Source of the DNA: Patiria pectinifera
Taxonomy: Eukaryota; Echinodermata; Asteroidea; Valvatida; Asterinidae
Length of the DNA: 64,000 bases
NCBI GenBank assembly: GCA_029964075.1
Contig: CM057147.1
Span: forward strand, 29,347,513 to 29,411,512
Reading direction: 5' to 3'
This document shows, one piece after another, positions 36,593-48,900 of this stretch. The notes under the pieces are model-generated. The model ran no database searches and was not told where the DNA came from. It saw nothing but the letters and a program-made list of their open reading frames with translations. How positions within the stretch are numbered: the stretch's first letter is position 1; every line of letters starts with the position of its first letter. The translations under genes and the position numbers were made by a program.

Positions 36593-37042
36593 CTTTCTTG
36601 TTCACAATGCTATACCAAGGGAAAAAGGCGTACTTAAGCATTCATGGATCCTGCACGAGGAAGCATATCAACTGAACTGGTCAAGGTGTTATTTTTAGGC
36701 CAAATTGATTGTTGCCAACCCGCACCACCAATGCAATTGGAGGCTGGCGAAAGTAACCCTTGGGCAAGTCGTGTCTTTGGAATGACCGAGGCGGTGAGTT
36801 TGCCATTAAGTCCCTTTGTTTGACGCTCTGGGTCAGTTGAGCGCTGGGCAGAGACAGAGAAGTAGGTAATACTTACACTCTGCGATTGTGTGTTATGCAT
36901 ACAGTGCAGCTAGTAACACCGTTTAAGCTGTGCGTAGGTTACGGTTCCCATGTATCTGAAGTATTGCAACTTTACAAACCTAAATCGATCCTTTGCTTTG
37001 ATGTCGCATAATATTATTCTTGGTAACGCGTACGGTCAGCCA
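36593..37042 (-). promoter_or_regulatory. conserved 5' flank of HNMT-like copy 1
   Basis: The region upstream of the start codon is highly similar to 49209-49646 upstream of copy 2, including CATTCATGGATCCTGCACGA and CTTGGGCAAGTCGTGTCTTT. It presumably holds the 5' UTR and promoter. No TATA box or start site could be identified, and the similarity may simply reflect the recent duplication. Confidence 0.4.
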
Positions 37043-37051
37043 TCTTGGAAT

Positions 37052-39051
37052 TAGCCTTGACCAAGGCTATCAGCCTGTTCTCATATGAGCTTCTTCCCGC
37101 TACCGCACACCGCGCGCGCAGCGACACAATGTTGCACTATACCGTTAGCCCCAACGACCCTTGCGTGTGCTTTGTGTGCATGTACATGTTGTACTTACGC
37201 CCCACACACACTTCCGCAAACAGCCGTACAGTAAGTCGAGGCATACAACCGTGTATGCCGAATATGATAATTAGTACGCGCTATGGTAAATAGTCTTCTC
37301 TCATTGGATAACGGCTGACAAAAAAATGAATATTTATTGCATTACATAATACGACCAAAGGTTTATAAACCAGACGGCCTGTGGTAACAATAATTATTGT
37401 AAAACACCCCCTTAAAATCTTAAATAATAGTAGAATAATATTTATAAAGTTACACATAGTTTGGGTCGAAAATGAAATGAAAAGGATGAAAAATTAGACC
37501 TTCAAAAAACGGCAAACGGTACAAAACCGCACGCCGGCAAAAACAATGTCACCATGCACAGAGGCCACGTTGGGGCCGTCCACTGTAGGCACCGGCCCGG
37601 CTGGCGCCATGCAGTAAGACACGCTACGCTTTCCCGTTCAGCGGCAAAAAAAAAAAACGCTCACACTATTGAGTATATCATGGATGAGTATATCTACCGC
37701 TGACTTTTTTTGGGGGGGGGGATTTCTTCTAAGCTGTCAAGGGGATATGGGAAAAAATATCTCTCCTTCAGCAAACTTATTCTGTAAGACTGATTTTAAC
37801 TTGTATGAACAACTTATAAGTTATATGTCGTATGTACGACTAATATATCGACAGGGTACGACATATTTCGACAGGGTACGACTAATATCATTGACAGGGT
37901 ACGACATATATGTCGACAGAGTATTACATATCAAACATATGACATAATGTCGACAGGTGCCGGTACGACATATATATCGTGCATAAGTCGAGTCGACAGG
38001 GTACGATATATGTCGCATACGACAAAGTCATATATAAGTACGACTTAATATCTCGTGTGTACAAAATATGAATTGTAACTCGTACGTTTGACTTGTTTGT
38101 CGATTATGTCGTACATACAACATATCTTGTGAGAACGACTTGTATCTCGTGCGATTTACATCTACGACTTACATGTCGTACGTTTGTCGTAGGTACGACA
38201 TATACGATTCATACGTACGCGTTAAAATACATGTGTCGTACGTATGAGATGTAATTTGCACATGGTACGAATTCAGGGAGAGTTTTTTTTTCACCATGTA
38301 CCTGACAGTTTCGTATATTTCCATCCCAAAGTCAATAGCTCGTTTCTTGCAGTTAATTCATACGGGTGCTTATAGATACGAGTTAACCTGCATTCGATTA
38401 AATGGGTATGATTTGACCTTGGTCCGAGTTGACCTGTTCCCTACATTCGCTGTCAGAATAGCACGGGCAGGTAGCGGCGTGATAATGTACGCTGTTGCAC
38501 CGACAAAACGTCGGCGGACTGTCTTGAACTGTCCAATTCGCAATACATTGGAAATTGTATCATTTTAAACAATTGTTCACTCATATAGCGGCATGTTTCA
38601 TTTGTTTGAAATAAAACTGGAGAAATGGTTTAAAATGGGATTGAAATACCTGGACATACCATGGTTTGAGTGAACATACAAGTACATGTACGTGGTGTAT
38701 ACAGTAATTTGCGGGTCATGAATATGTATGTCGCGGGTCAAAGTTTACGCGCTTTGATTGGATATCGTGTAATATTTGCGCATCAGAAATTTTCGGCCGA
38801 TTTCGGTCGAAACTATAAAGAAACACATAAGGAATTCGCCACGGTTGCGTCAAGGCTATCTAGCGCTTCGACTTATTGTACGGCTGTTTGCGGACGTGTG
38901 TGTGGGGCGTACGTACATGCACACAAAGCACACGCAAGGGTCGTTGAGGCTAACGGTATAGTACAACTAGTGATTGTGTCGCGGCGCGCGCGGTGTGCGG
39001 TAGCGGGAACAAGCTCGTATGGGAACAAGCTGATAGCCTTGGTCAAGGCTA
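37052..39051. mobile_element. 2.0-kb TIR element with 9-bp TSD (Mutator-like type)
   Basis: TSD TCTTGGAAT lies at 37043-37051 and 39052-39060. TIRs of about 185 bp start TAGCCTTGACCAAGGCTATC and run to a shared CAGCCGTACA (37221-37230; inverted at 38877-38886). The other duplication unit has the uninterrupted site CATCTTGGAATACA at about 49645. No transposase is readable. The interior contains tandem TACGACATAT and TCGACAGGGTACGA units (37835-38240). The 9-bp TSD and long TIRs indicate a Mutator-like element. Confidence 0.92.
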
Positions 39052-40031
39052 TCTTGGAATACAATCAGTGTAAACGCGTTAGCTAGTAAGTGTACCTTGA
39101 CTATGCGTGCTGCACGATCACAATGCTACAAAACCAAGATAAGGCCGTAAGACCAGATTCGGCTATTGATGACCGGCTTTTACCCCTACACAATAAATTG
39201 AATAAGCTGCCATACGCGATTTCGTATCCTGGTATCGTTCATTTCCTTGTGTACGCACCTACTCCTGGAACTATGCCGGCACAACGACGCGGACAGCCCC
39301 ATAGATGGAAAGCCAGCACTACTACCACACGAGTCGGACGGAGACGAACGTATTTGTATGATGTGCTCAAAAGCCGCTGTACATTTTGCTCCACAACACC
39401 GTCCGGTACTTACTGACATACTCAAATTCGTTGTGCTGAACAACGAACTGGTTGACTCGGTCCCGATTTTGTAAAAACTAAAAATGAAAAACAACAGTGG
39501 ACATCCGATTCGACGTGATCGCATGCAATGGCATCTACAATAGCGAACGTATGCACGCACGTTTGTTATCCAAGATGGCCGAAAAAAAATCGGTGACGTC
39601 ATCAAAGATCACACTATAGCTGTACGTCGCTGATGCCAGCTTATGTGGGGTACGAGAACGTGTAATTCTGATGCGGTTGTGTCATGTTTTGCGCAGGTGT
39701 AATGCAGATGCGGGTGTGTCATGCGATGCGGTTGTACAATGTTTATGCTTTTGTACAATGCTTATGATGTTGTGGATTGCTGCTGTTGTTGTTTGTTGCT
39801 GAATGCGCATTGGTTACAATGTGGTTCATTGCTGGCATTGTTGTGCAGATGGTTCTCTCCCAATTAATTAGGAATTAATTCTGGTAATACATAGGCCCCA
39901 GTTAAATCCCAATTACTGTACGTTTATTTATTGTTGTGAAATATATTATAATTGTATTGCAGACCCATACCGACAAATTAGAACAATCTCCTGGATTTAA
40001 TTTGAGCTGGGGAAAGGGGAAGGATTGTCGG

Positions 40032-41905
40032 TAGTCTAGGGGCTAGACGTTGTTTGTTTGATACTCGATAACCCGCCGCTACGAGAGGGCGTTATCACGA
40101 CCAGCCATATCGCCCACAAACCCGTGAGCATAGAGTTATATTATAAAAACTAGAGCGCGCATTCACTATACCGCACGCACAATGCAGAGTGCCACCCTGT
40201 AGACCTCGCCGCCATTTTGTAAGTGGGCAAAAAATACCCGGATGTACACACTTCAGGATTGACTGCAATGCGTATCTTTCGCGGTGTTGGCCGTTTACAG
40301 CCCTCAGGCTGTTTCATGTTTGTAGAGCTATCCGACAGTCTGCAGTATTAGAAAATCTTTGCGGTTTCCCTAGGTTTACAGCAAAGGTGTACAGGATTTC
40401 TGATGGACGAAGTGACCCAGGAAACATGAGACTAATCGGGGGGGGGGGGGGCGCAACTAGCCATCTTGAGAGACATTTGGCTGATGTTTTTCTGTTTTCA
40501 AGTTAACGTGCTCACTGCTCAGTAACATTTCCAAATACCAAGTCAAACAGGAAAATTCAAAGGCAACATAGAAAAGCATCAGAGTGTAGTGCACACTGAG
40601 AACAAAAAAATAAAAACTTATGAATGATAAGGTTCATAGATCAACAGGTTTTATTGCAGCCAGCGCTGCAAACAGACGTGAGGAATTCCTGTAAAGTTAA
40701 ACAGTTGAAAATGAAAAAAAAAAAATAAAAGCCATCGCAATCCACAGGAAGATTCAGCAAGTCTGCAAGTGTGGAATCATTTCTGTTCAGATAAGCAAAT
40801 GTTTCAAGAGAAAGGTATTTATTTATTTTTGTTATATTTTTTTTTTACTATTGGTTCCACTTATAAATCCCCCCGACGATGCCTTGTTTTACCGTGCTGT
40901 TTTGCCTGACGTTATGTGTTGTGCGCATGTGCTTTGCCCACTTACAAAATGTCCTTGCCAGCACGGGGTCACGTGATGAGTGCGCTCTCTCTTTTTTTTT
41001 AATATAACTCTATGCCCGTGAGCAAGAAAGTCTAGGCTAATTGCTTAAATTTCCCCCCGAAAATGTGGGAAATTAGTGCGCATTCGATATTTCTGCAGGC
41101 AATTACGGTCCATTCTTAGACTCACTCATACTTCACACCACAAAAGAGCTGACCAGTGAAGTTGCACAAAAGTCTTGCTGCATCTTGTGTGCTACTGGCA
41201 GAAATTTAAGAGTTGAGTTCAGAACTACTATGTTTTGAATGCGCGCCGCAAAAATCAAATCTATATTTGGCCTAACAGGTGCGTGCGCTTTATGCAACAA
41301 ATATTAATCGGCCTGGACGTTGTTTCGCACGGGTTCTTGGGCAGTATGGGTGCAGCCCTTAATTAAAATTCTTATAGACACCAGTGCTAAATGCTCATAC
41401 TTCAAAATTCTTTTACAAATACTCGGAACTCTCAAAGGTATTTAAACGCACATAAAAATGATCATCAACATGTCATCTTTCATTTTCTTTTCATTTTTGG
41501 GTCGGTTGACCATTGACTTCTCGAGATATTCTCGAGAAGACGACCCCTTTTTCCCCCAAAGCGGAAACGGAGCCATCTTGAAAAACGATCCCTTCAAAAC
41601 ATGGCAAAATAGCCCCACTTTCGAGCCTATAATTGCATCCAAAATGCTCAGAATTGGAAGCTTAAAGTCCGAGACAGAGGTTCATTGCCATATATCTCTT
41701 CAATTCCCCAATTTTATGGCTCTAAGAACTCTTTAATAAAGACTATTTTGCCAGTACAACTTGTATTCATGAGCTCGGTGGATGGGCTTAGGCTTATTTA
41801 CCGGTCTATCTGCACCTGCTTAGGCCTATATGTCTGTGGTGTGCACCCATAAGGTATGTCGCGATAACCTTTCTCGTGGCGACGGGTTATCGCAGCCGCG
41901 TGTTA
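40032..41905. mobile_element. TAGTCTA element, copy in unit 2, with nested hAT
   Basis: It starts TAGTCTAGGGGCTAGACG after the same GATTGTCGG flank as the copy at 27883, so both descend from one insertion. It is interrupted at 40129-41014 by a hAT-like element. Its right terminus breaks off after GTTATCGAC near 41910. Confidence 0.75.
40129..41014. mobile_element. nested hAT-like element, 8-bp TSD, empty site known
   Basis: The ends are CATAGAGTTATATTA and its exact complement, with a TSD CCCGTGAG (40121-40128 and 41015-41022). A second inverted block, CATTTTGTAAGTGGGCAAA, lies about 80 bp inside each end. The duplicate at about 27975 has a single uninterrupted CCCGTGAGCAAG. The element is 886 bp with no transposase. 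Confidence 0.92.
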
Positions 41906-41914
41906 TCGACACTG

Positions 41915-42255
41915 ATCTCTATAAAAAAAGACTCGATAGCGGATAAAGGGCCGCACAATGAATGAATTTGATTTATGTTTTGACCACCGCCACTGACCGC
42001 TGTTTACAATTTTTCTTACGTCGTGATTTGCTTTTTTTTTGTAATGCCGCAGTTCCTTTATCGGCGTTTTTGAAAATAATAATCACTGCGGAAATGTGTC
42101 CTTTTTAGAACATCATAATACGTGTACGTGACCAAAATGCGCGTCAACTCCTGATACAGCGCACGCTGTATATACACGGCCATCTTCGTAAGACCGGGGC
42201 GAATTGGTCAATAACTGGTGTATGAATATCCGCTATCCAGTCTTTATATAGAGAT
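41915..42255. mobile_element. short TIR element
   Basis: ATCTCTATAAAAAAAGACTCGATAGCGGATA on the left (shortened here to its ends ATCTCTATA and ATAGCGGATA) pairs with the complement of TATCCGCTATCCAGTCTTTA at 42228-42247. No TSD was identified. It is absent from duplication unit 1. Confidence 0.5.
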
Positions 42256-43149
42256 TCCATGTTTCCAAGATATACCTGGATTGAGGATGGACTATTGACT
42301 CTACACATTTTTATGTTTTATATTGTCCTGGCCACGTGGTAAACACACCCGGGGCCATCTATCACTAGATCCTAGTATGGACCATAGTACGTCCTTCAGA
42401 AGGGGTGTCAGTCTTGTGATCCTACTGGAGGGGTTGAAAATTGGCGGGAAAACCCTGTGTGCTTGTGCACATTTACATAGGCTTGTGTACAAATGCACTA
42501 TAAACATTGGGATAATTTCGATCACCCCTGTGACCAAAATGGAATGTCAAATGGGGTTATGTCTGTGGTTTTAACGGCTGTTTGGGGCCTGAGAGATACT
42601 CCAGACATGCCAGAGGTTAATCGGGGTGAATGGGCTGGTTGTGAGGGTCGGGTGGCTCAAATTACATGTGGTGAAGTGGACATTCCATACAGTCACTGGA
42701 TAGTAAACATTAAAGGTGCTCGCTCCAATGCAGTAACGTGGATGGCCATAATACGCTTCCGTATCAAGCCGCTAGACAAGGTGGTTGGTTGCAGCCAGCA
42801 TTGTACATACCTAGAGTGTAATGTCTTTGATCTCGTGTTCAAAAAGATAAAAAGGCCAGTATGAGGCCAGATGCAGAACAGTTGCAAATTTGTGAATTGT
42901 CAAAGTTGATTTATGATTGGACTGAAAATAACCTGCAGGAACGAATTAATCTTGTCCTACCTAAGTAGCTTGTATTGCTTACTAATGATTGCCTAATGAA
43001 TATTCAATCAATTATAACAAACTAATTAAGACTAACAAATTAAATAATCCCAGACAGTTCCTAAACACATGATCAACACTCTTTGATGAAATAAAAAAAT
43101 GTTTGGGGGAAAAAATAATCAGATAATCACATGTGCATACAGCATTATG

Positions 43150-44660
43150 TGAATAGCACATTTGAGCTGGCCCGTGAAAGGGTAAGACACTGGGAGCCAA
43201 TGTATTTCGTAATGGCAAAACAGTGTACTCCGTTGCTTTAAGAATAATGATTTGTTTCTTAGGCCAAAAAAAAAAAAAAATCGGTCTCTGGTCAGCGCGC
43301 ACGACAATTTTAATCATGCGCGTCAATCTTTTTTTTCTTCAAATTAACACGGAAGCTACAAAAGCGCCCTCTATTGCCGCACCTCCTCAAATTTTTGTAT
43401 CAAGGAGCACCAAGGAATGGAGAAATTGCACCAAGGCACATGACAAAGGGCATCAAGGCAAATGATAAAGGGCATCAAGGCAAATGATGGAGGACACCAA
43501 TGTACAATGAGGACACAAAAAAAGCAAAATAGTACCCACCTTGTCTGTACAATTCAAGCTTGAAAAAAAAAGCCACCAAAAAAAAAAAAAAACCCCGCGT
43601 GGCCGCATCAATTCCGGAACTTCGGTCTGACCAGAGACCGATTTTTTTTTTTTTTGGTGGCCTTACGTTAAAATTTTATTCCACAGGTTGGCTAGCTGTT
43701 GATGATATTCAAAATAACGCTGACGCAAATAATTGTGAGGATTAATTAACACAAAATTACGGACATAGAAAAAGTTTGGGAACACCTTAATTAGCATCAA
43801 GTCCAGAATGCTGCGGTAATTTTTAATTCTGCATAATTTTTGACGTTAAAAGTTGCAATGAAGTCTTATATATTCAACTTGTTTTACATTTGGGATCATG
43901 GTTTCTTGACTCCTAATCTCCGTGTGTTTCTGTGTGTGCAAATAATATTCTGACCGACAATTGGTTTCGTATCATTGGCTCTTCAGATTGGCTCAGCGAG
44001 TCGTTCAGCACAGTGTTGCCATTTGTTTACGTTACTTCACCTCTCTCAGTTCAACTTCATGACCAACAGTTCACGAGTTCACACACACACACACACGCCC
44101 CCCCCCCCACGCATTCACATAACACAATGATATATTCTGTATCAAAGGTTACTTTTTACACCAACATGAACATGCACACGTTGAAACCCGTTACGTTGTC
44201 CATTGTAAAACCCACACAGGCGAAATATCCCCTTCATTTAAGTTAAATCATCATAAATGTACTTACTGTTAGTCTGTACGCACGGCCACGAGGATCGGAA
44301 AGTATACAGACGATTGGTTAATAAGGATTAGCCCAGGATTGTAAGATTGATTCCGACAATAATCGGGAGATTTATCGAGATACTTGACGAACAGGACGAG
44401 TGACGTGACGAATCTCAATCACCATGACTTTTTCTGAATCAGAGACCAAGAGGGCGCTATACAAGTTTCCAAATAGTCATTTTTCCTTATAATTTGTGGC
44501 TCAGGATGAGTTTCAGCTGCTGGAGAGCAGCTCAAAGTGTCCCACCGGAGTTAATAATGTTTGTAGTATATTGTTTGGCATTTCATTTGTTGTTGTTGTA
44601 CTTGGTTTGAATGAGTCTAAACATTTAACGAGGTAAGTTTTTCACTTTGCATATCATGTC
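43150..44660. repeat. duplicated block, copy a (partner at 51910-52985)
   Basis: Shared landmarks are GAGCTGGCCCGTGAAAGGGT, TCATTGGCTCTTCAG, CACGGCCACGAGGATCGGAA and GGCGCTATACA, in the same order and orientation. The copy here has the extra element at 43262-43662. The pair brackets the HNMT-like copy 2 region. Confidence 0.8.
43262..43662. mobile_element. TTA-flanked element with poly-A in its TIRs
   Basis: The ends GGCCA plus an A run, then ATCGGTCTCTGGTCAG, are repeated inverted on the right. The flank is TTA on both sides (43259-43261 and 43663-43665). The corresponding position in the duplicate, near 52015, lacks the element. A 3-bp TTA TSD suggests the PIF/Harbinger superfamily. The interior has short GGGCATCAAGGCAAATGA repeats. 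Confidence 0.75.
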
Positions 44661-45900
44661 TTTTTGTATTAAATGCTGCAGTAAGAATAATGTTTGCAAC
44701 TTTTAAAATATTAAGTAAAATGTAGCTCAAATTACACACCGTATCTCCCCCAGCGTTCCCAATGTGTTTGTCATTTTAATCATGCACCGAACTAATAACT
44801 GTTTGAATTTGTGTTTGTTTGTTTGTTGTTTAAAACTTATACATACACGATTTGTTTGGTGTCTTCTAACTGTGCAAAAATCACTGGTTTCCTGCATTAT
44901 GAATGTGACCTTCACGTTGTTCTATACCCGTGCTGTTTTTAAAATGTTGGATTTGTTTCAAAAAGCTTTCTCAATTTGTAGGTAATATTAAAACCGAAAA
45001 CTATGCATATCCATATCTAGTTTAGACATTTTAAACTCTCTAAAAGTATACAGTTTATTCGAATCTTTTTGTTTCAAACATCGTTTAGTTAGAAATAATA
45101 ATAATAACGAGAAAAATATGAATTCATAGCGCGAAGAATAGGTTTGCGTTGTATTCCCTTTTATGCAATTAGATTTTACTGAGCCAAAGAATTTTTTTCA
45201 TTCTGATGATGGTAAGCGCTTTAAGGTACCTTTCATGTGAAGAAAACTGATCTTAAAATAAAAAAAAATACATGCAATGTACATTCTGAACATCTATGTT
45301 CATTTGCGGTAAGTTCCAGACCATTAATGTTTTATGGAGACTATTCTGTACGTTGCGTTTACGGTTCCCTTGTCAAAGAAAATTGGAATATAATAAATAA
45401 ACTTAAGGCAACAATATTTTGGCTAATGAAAAAGTTGTGTGATTTGTTTATGAACCCAATGTGTTTATAGTTTTATTGTGAATTTCAATTTTCAAGTCCA
45501 TTTTAATTGAATTTAGAGAAAATGAATCATTTATCTCTTTCAATCAAGCAGAATCTGCGGAAGAGGTGTTACAAAACAAATATTGACTGTTTTATCTCGT
45601 GGTGTCAAACCTGGCCTGCCTTGGTGATCCATGGAGCATTCTAATTTCCCTCGGCTTCGCCTCGGGACAAATGGAATGCTTCACGGATCACATGGGGAGG
45701 CTCGTTTTACTTCATCACTCGAAGCAGTCAATATTTTTATACTACATTACGGTGTTTGTGGTGCATATTTTGAATAAATTAGTCGCACTACCCACACGAA
45801 CCAGTATGCGATGCCGTTATGTCCCTTCACTGGGGCTCGGGTCAAAAAGCGCCGTTCAAGCACGGAGGTCTTACAAGCAAAACAATCCACGAAATGCTGA

Positions 45901-48900
45901 TTACCCGACCATTCCGAGTGGCTTATTTACAACAACCGCATCCCAGTCCAAATTGAGCAAGATCTCATCCCCTTTCCGTTCCGAGCAATCACTGCTGGCC
46001 AGATGCTCCATCACCCAGGTCTGTAGATCCTCAGACGCTGCCTCCCTGAAGCACACGGTAAAGGTAAGGAAATCCAGCAGCAAGTTGCCTTCCTCCGAAG
46101 CTCGGTCGAAGCACGTGGTGATGTTCATACGCAGTGGTTGGCGGTACTGCGTGTACGCGATGCCCAGGCGGTCTAGACAGCTGCGTACGTCGCCCGATGT
46201 AACGTCGTGGTAATTCGCATGGAAACGCTGGAAGCCGTTTAAAAAACGTGTAAACCCGCTGTCATCTACGTTCAAATCAAAGTAAAGATTCACAAGATAT
46301 GCATTAAGATGCAATTAGGACGTTGACCGCTCGATTGTCTGAAGGTGCGATAGTCCGAAGGTTCGTTAGTCAAAAGATTCGTTAGTCCGAAGGTTCGTTA
46401 ATCCGAAGGCTCGTTAGTGCGAAGGCTGAGGGGGCCGCCCGACAGTCCGAAGGTCCGATAGTCCAAAGATTCTTTAGTCCGAAGGTTCGACAGTCCGAAT
46501 GCAAAAAAATAATCCACAAGAGGGGGTTCGTTAGTCCGAAAATGAGTAAGGTTAGTTAATCCGAACATTTAATGCAATAGTCCGAAGGTTCGATAGTCCG
46601 AAGTGTCATACTGACGAACCGTATTGCCCATTCGGACTATCGAAACTTATTCTCAATACGAACTTTCGAACCTTATTGTCAACTCGGTCTATCGAACCCT
46701 ATCGTATAATCATTCGGACTGTCAAACCTTGTCATCTATTCGGACTTTCGGACCTTATATTGTCGATTCGGACTATCGAACCCCATCGTCTATTCGGACT
46801 ATCGAACATTTGGATTAATAAACCTTATTCTATTTTCGGACTAATGGGCCCTTCGGACTATCGAACCTTCAGACCGTATCGCACCTTCTGACTATTGAAC
46901 CTTCGGACTAACGAACCTTCGGACTATATGACCCTTCAGACTAAAGAACCTCCGGACTATCGAACCTTCGGACTAACGGGCTGTAACCAAGGTTGAATAG
47001 TCCGAAGGTTCGATAGTCCGAAGGGGTCATTAGTCCGAAAATAGAATAAGGTAATCCGAAGGTTCGATAGTCCGAATAGACGAAAAGGTTCGATAGTCCG
47101 AATCGACAATAAGGTTCAACTGTCCAAATTGGCATCATTGAACATTATTATACATTCGGAATATTGAACCTAGTGTGCTTTCCGGCGGATTAATAAACCT
47201 TCGCATTATTGAACTTTGGGACAAATTATAACCTTATTCTAAATTCGGATTACCGAACCTTTGGACAAATGAACCTTGGGATTATCGAACCTTCGGACTA
47301 AAGAACCTTCGGACTTTTTGCATTAAATGCTCGGATTAACGAACCTTATTTCATTTGCGGACTACTGAACCCCCGGTTTCATACGGGATCTTTGTGTGTT
47401 AGGACTATCGAACCTTCTGATCAATAAAACCTTCGAACTATCGAACCCCATTGGGACAATGGCGTAACTGTGGTCTCGTTGCTGCTGTATAGTGGTGTTG
47501 GTTGTCGTTGTTGTAGTTGTTGTGGTTGATGTAATGAATGTACGTGTATTGAATGTACATGTACATGTTAGGCTAATCTTTGTTTTTTGAACATTCAATT
47601 TGTTATGGTAAAGGTTGTGTTTATACCGTTTCTTTATGAAAAGAGTAATATTCAGCCCGCACTTGTTTTAGACCTACCTGTTCTCATAATTACCAGCATA
47701 ACTCCACCGTTTTCCAAACGACTATACAAATACGTCAACCAGCTGTCCAGAGCATCTTGCGCGTGGTATATGGAGTCAATTGCACTGATGAAATGAAACT
47801 TGGTCAAATCTCCCGCCTTTTTGTACTGCTCGATCGTCTGCTGCCGCCAGTCACAAGTAACACCGTGTAGTTGTTGAGCATTAGATTCGGCCAGTGCCTT
47901 GTATCGGCCTAGCAGCTCATCAGAAGGATCAACTACACGATTATCGATGCGTGGAAACTGTCGCAAAAGCCGTTTTAAAATGGCGCAATCGATCTCACCT
48001 GGGTCAGATAAAGGACGGAAACATGACATGAAACATAAGTAACTATACTAGGTTTTGTTGCTGTATTGTATACTCGGCTACACAGAAAGCAATCAGTTTT
48101 TGTTGTTGTGCCACCTGTGCACGGTCGGAATACCTATTAGTTTCCTCAGGTAATTCTCGCCAGAATAAACTACCCCCTCCCCGGCGGTGAGTTCCCCCAT
48201 AATGCTTTTGTACAGTTGCATGCACAAGTAAGTCCGACTCAGCATTAATGCAATCAAGTAAGCGTACCTGAGGCCTGTTTAAAGTGCACTGTAAAAATAA
48301 AGTTACACTAAAATCGAGAACCATTGTTTCAGCCTCCAATCGTGGGCAAGATGATCAGCCTCAAAATGTACGACATGAAGATTCAACAGCGAAATACCAA
48401 GTGTCATACAGTAATAAAAAAAGCATTACACATCCGTCATCGATACTAATTGAATCACATGTAATTTGGAAACCGCGTTGGGTACAATCGTAAAATTCAA
48501 AAACTTCTGCCGATTTTACTCCTAATACACCCTCCCCGATCAGGCGGGTTTCCGTTATGAGTAGGAAACATAAGTCATCATTCGTTGGCTTTTTCCGAAG
48601 GACTGAGGCTTGAACGTCAAAAAAACCCAAACACCTGAAGCCGATCTAGGTTAAAAAAAAAATACACGTATACTGTAAAATCCAGTGTTTGACTTTTGAA
48701 CATGTTTACAATACTTTTGTTTTAAGCAACAGTAACTGTTAAGATATAATATAAGAACACGTTAAAGGGACATTTATACAGCAAAAGGCCACATTTTGAA
48801 CCATATTCATAATTGTTATGCAGATATCCAGCACCAAAAACAAACCTCAAACGACCACTAATATTGTTAGCGCCTCGTGAACGGCGCTGTTTAGAAAGTT

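Larger units (their letters stand above)
27850..39880. repeat. segmental duplication, unit 1
   Basis: The blocks follow the order of unit 2 (about 40000-50545): the TAGTCTA element (27883 versus 40032), a short block at 29128-29240 (versus 42712-42822, sharing ATACGCTTCCGTATCAAGCC), the HNMT-like gene (31206-36592 versus 45901-49208), its upstream region (36593-37042 versus 49209-49646) and the distal flank (39061-39880 versus 49647-50545). Both units are heavily interrupted by private insertions. Confidence 0.8.
42256..45900. other. 3' flank of HNMT-like copy 2; no gene seen
   Basis: It contains a short block shared with unit 1 (42712-42822), the element at 43262, the duplicated block 43150-44660, an (AC)n tract near 44080-44096 and a hairpin at 45625-45690 (GGTGATCCATG ... 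CACGGATCAC). Other open frames lack splice sites or family resemblance. Confidence 0.5.

Noticed and set aside
36599-36905. 88-residue - strand frame upstream of HNMT-like copy 1 as an extra gene or alternative exon
   Set aside because: It does not remain open in the duplicate at 49209-49500, and the exon 1 start codon has good context in both genes.
39186-39605. 139-residue - strand frame in the distal flank of HNMT-like copy 1
   Set aside because: The corresponding region in unit 2 (49945-50250) keeps only part of it and shifts frame, and there are no supporting splice sites; probably 5' flank or a repeat.
42493-42864. 123-residue frame on the + strand (AVWGLRDTPDMPEVNRG)
   Set aside because: No family resemblance, and its second half is the non-coding block shared with 29128-29240.
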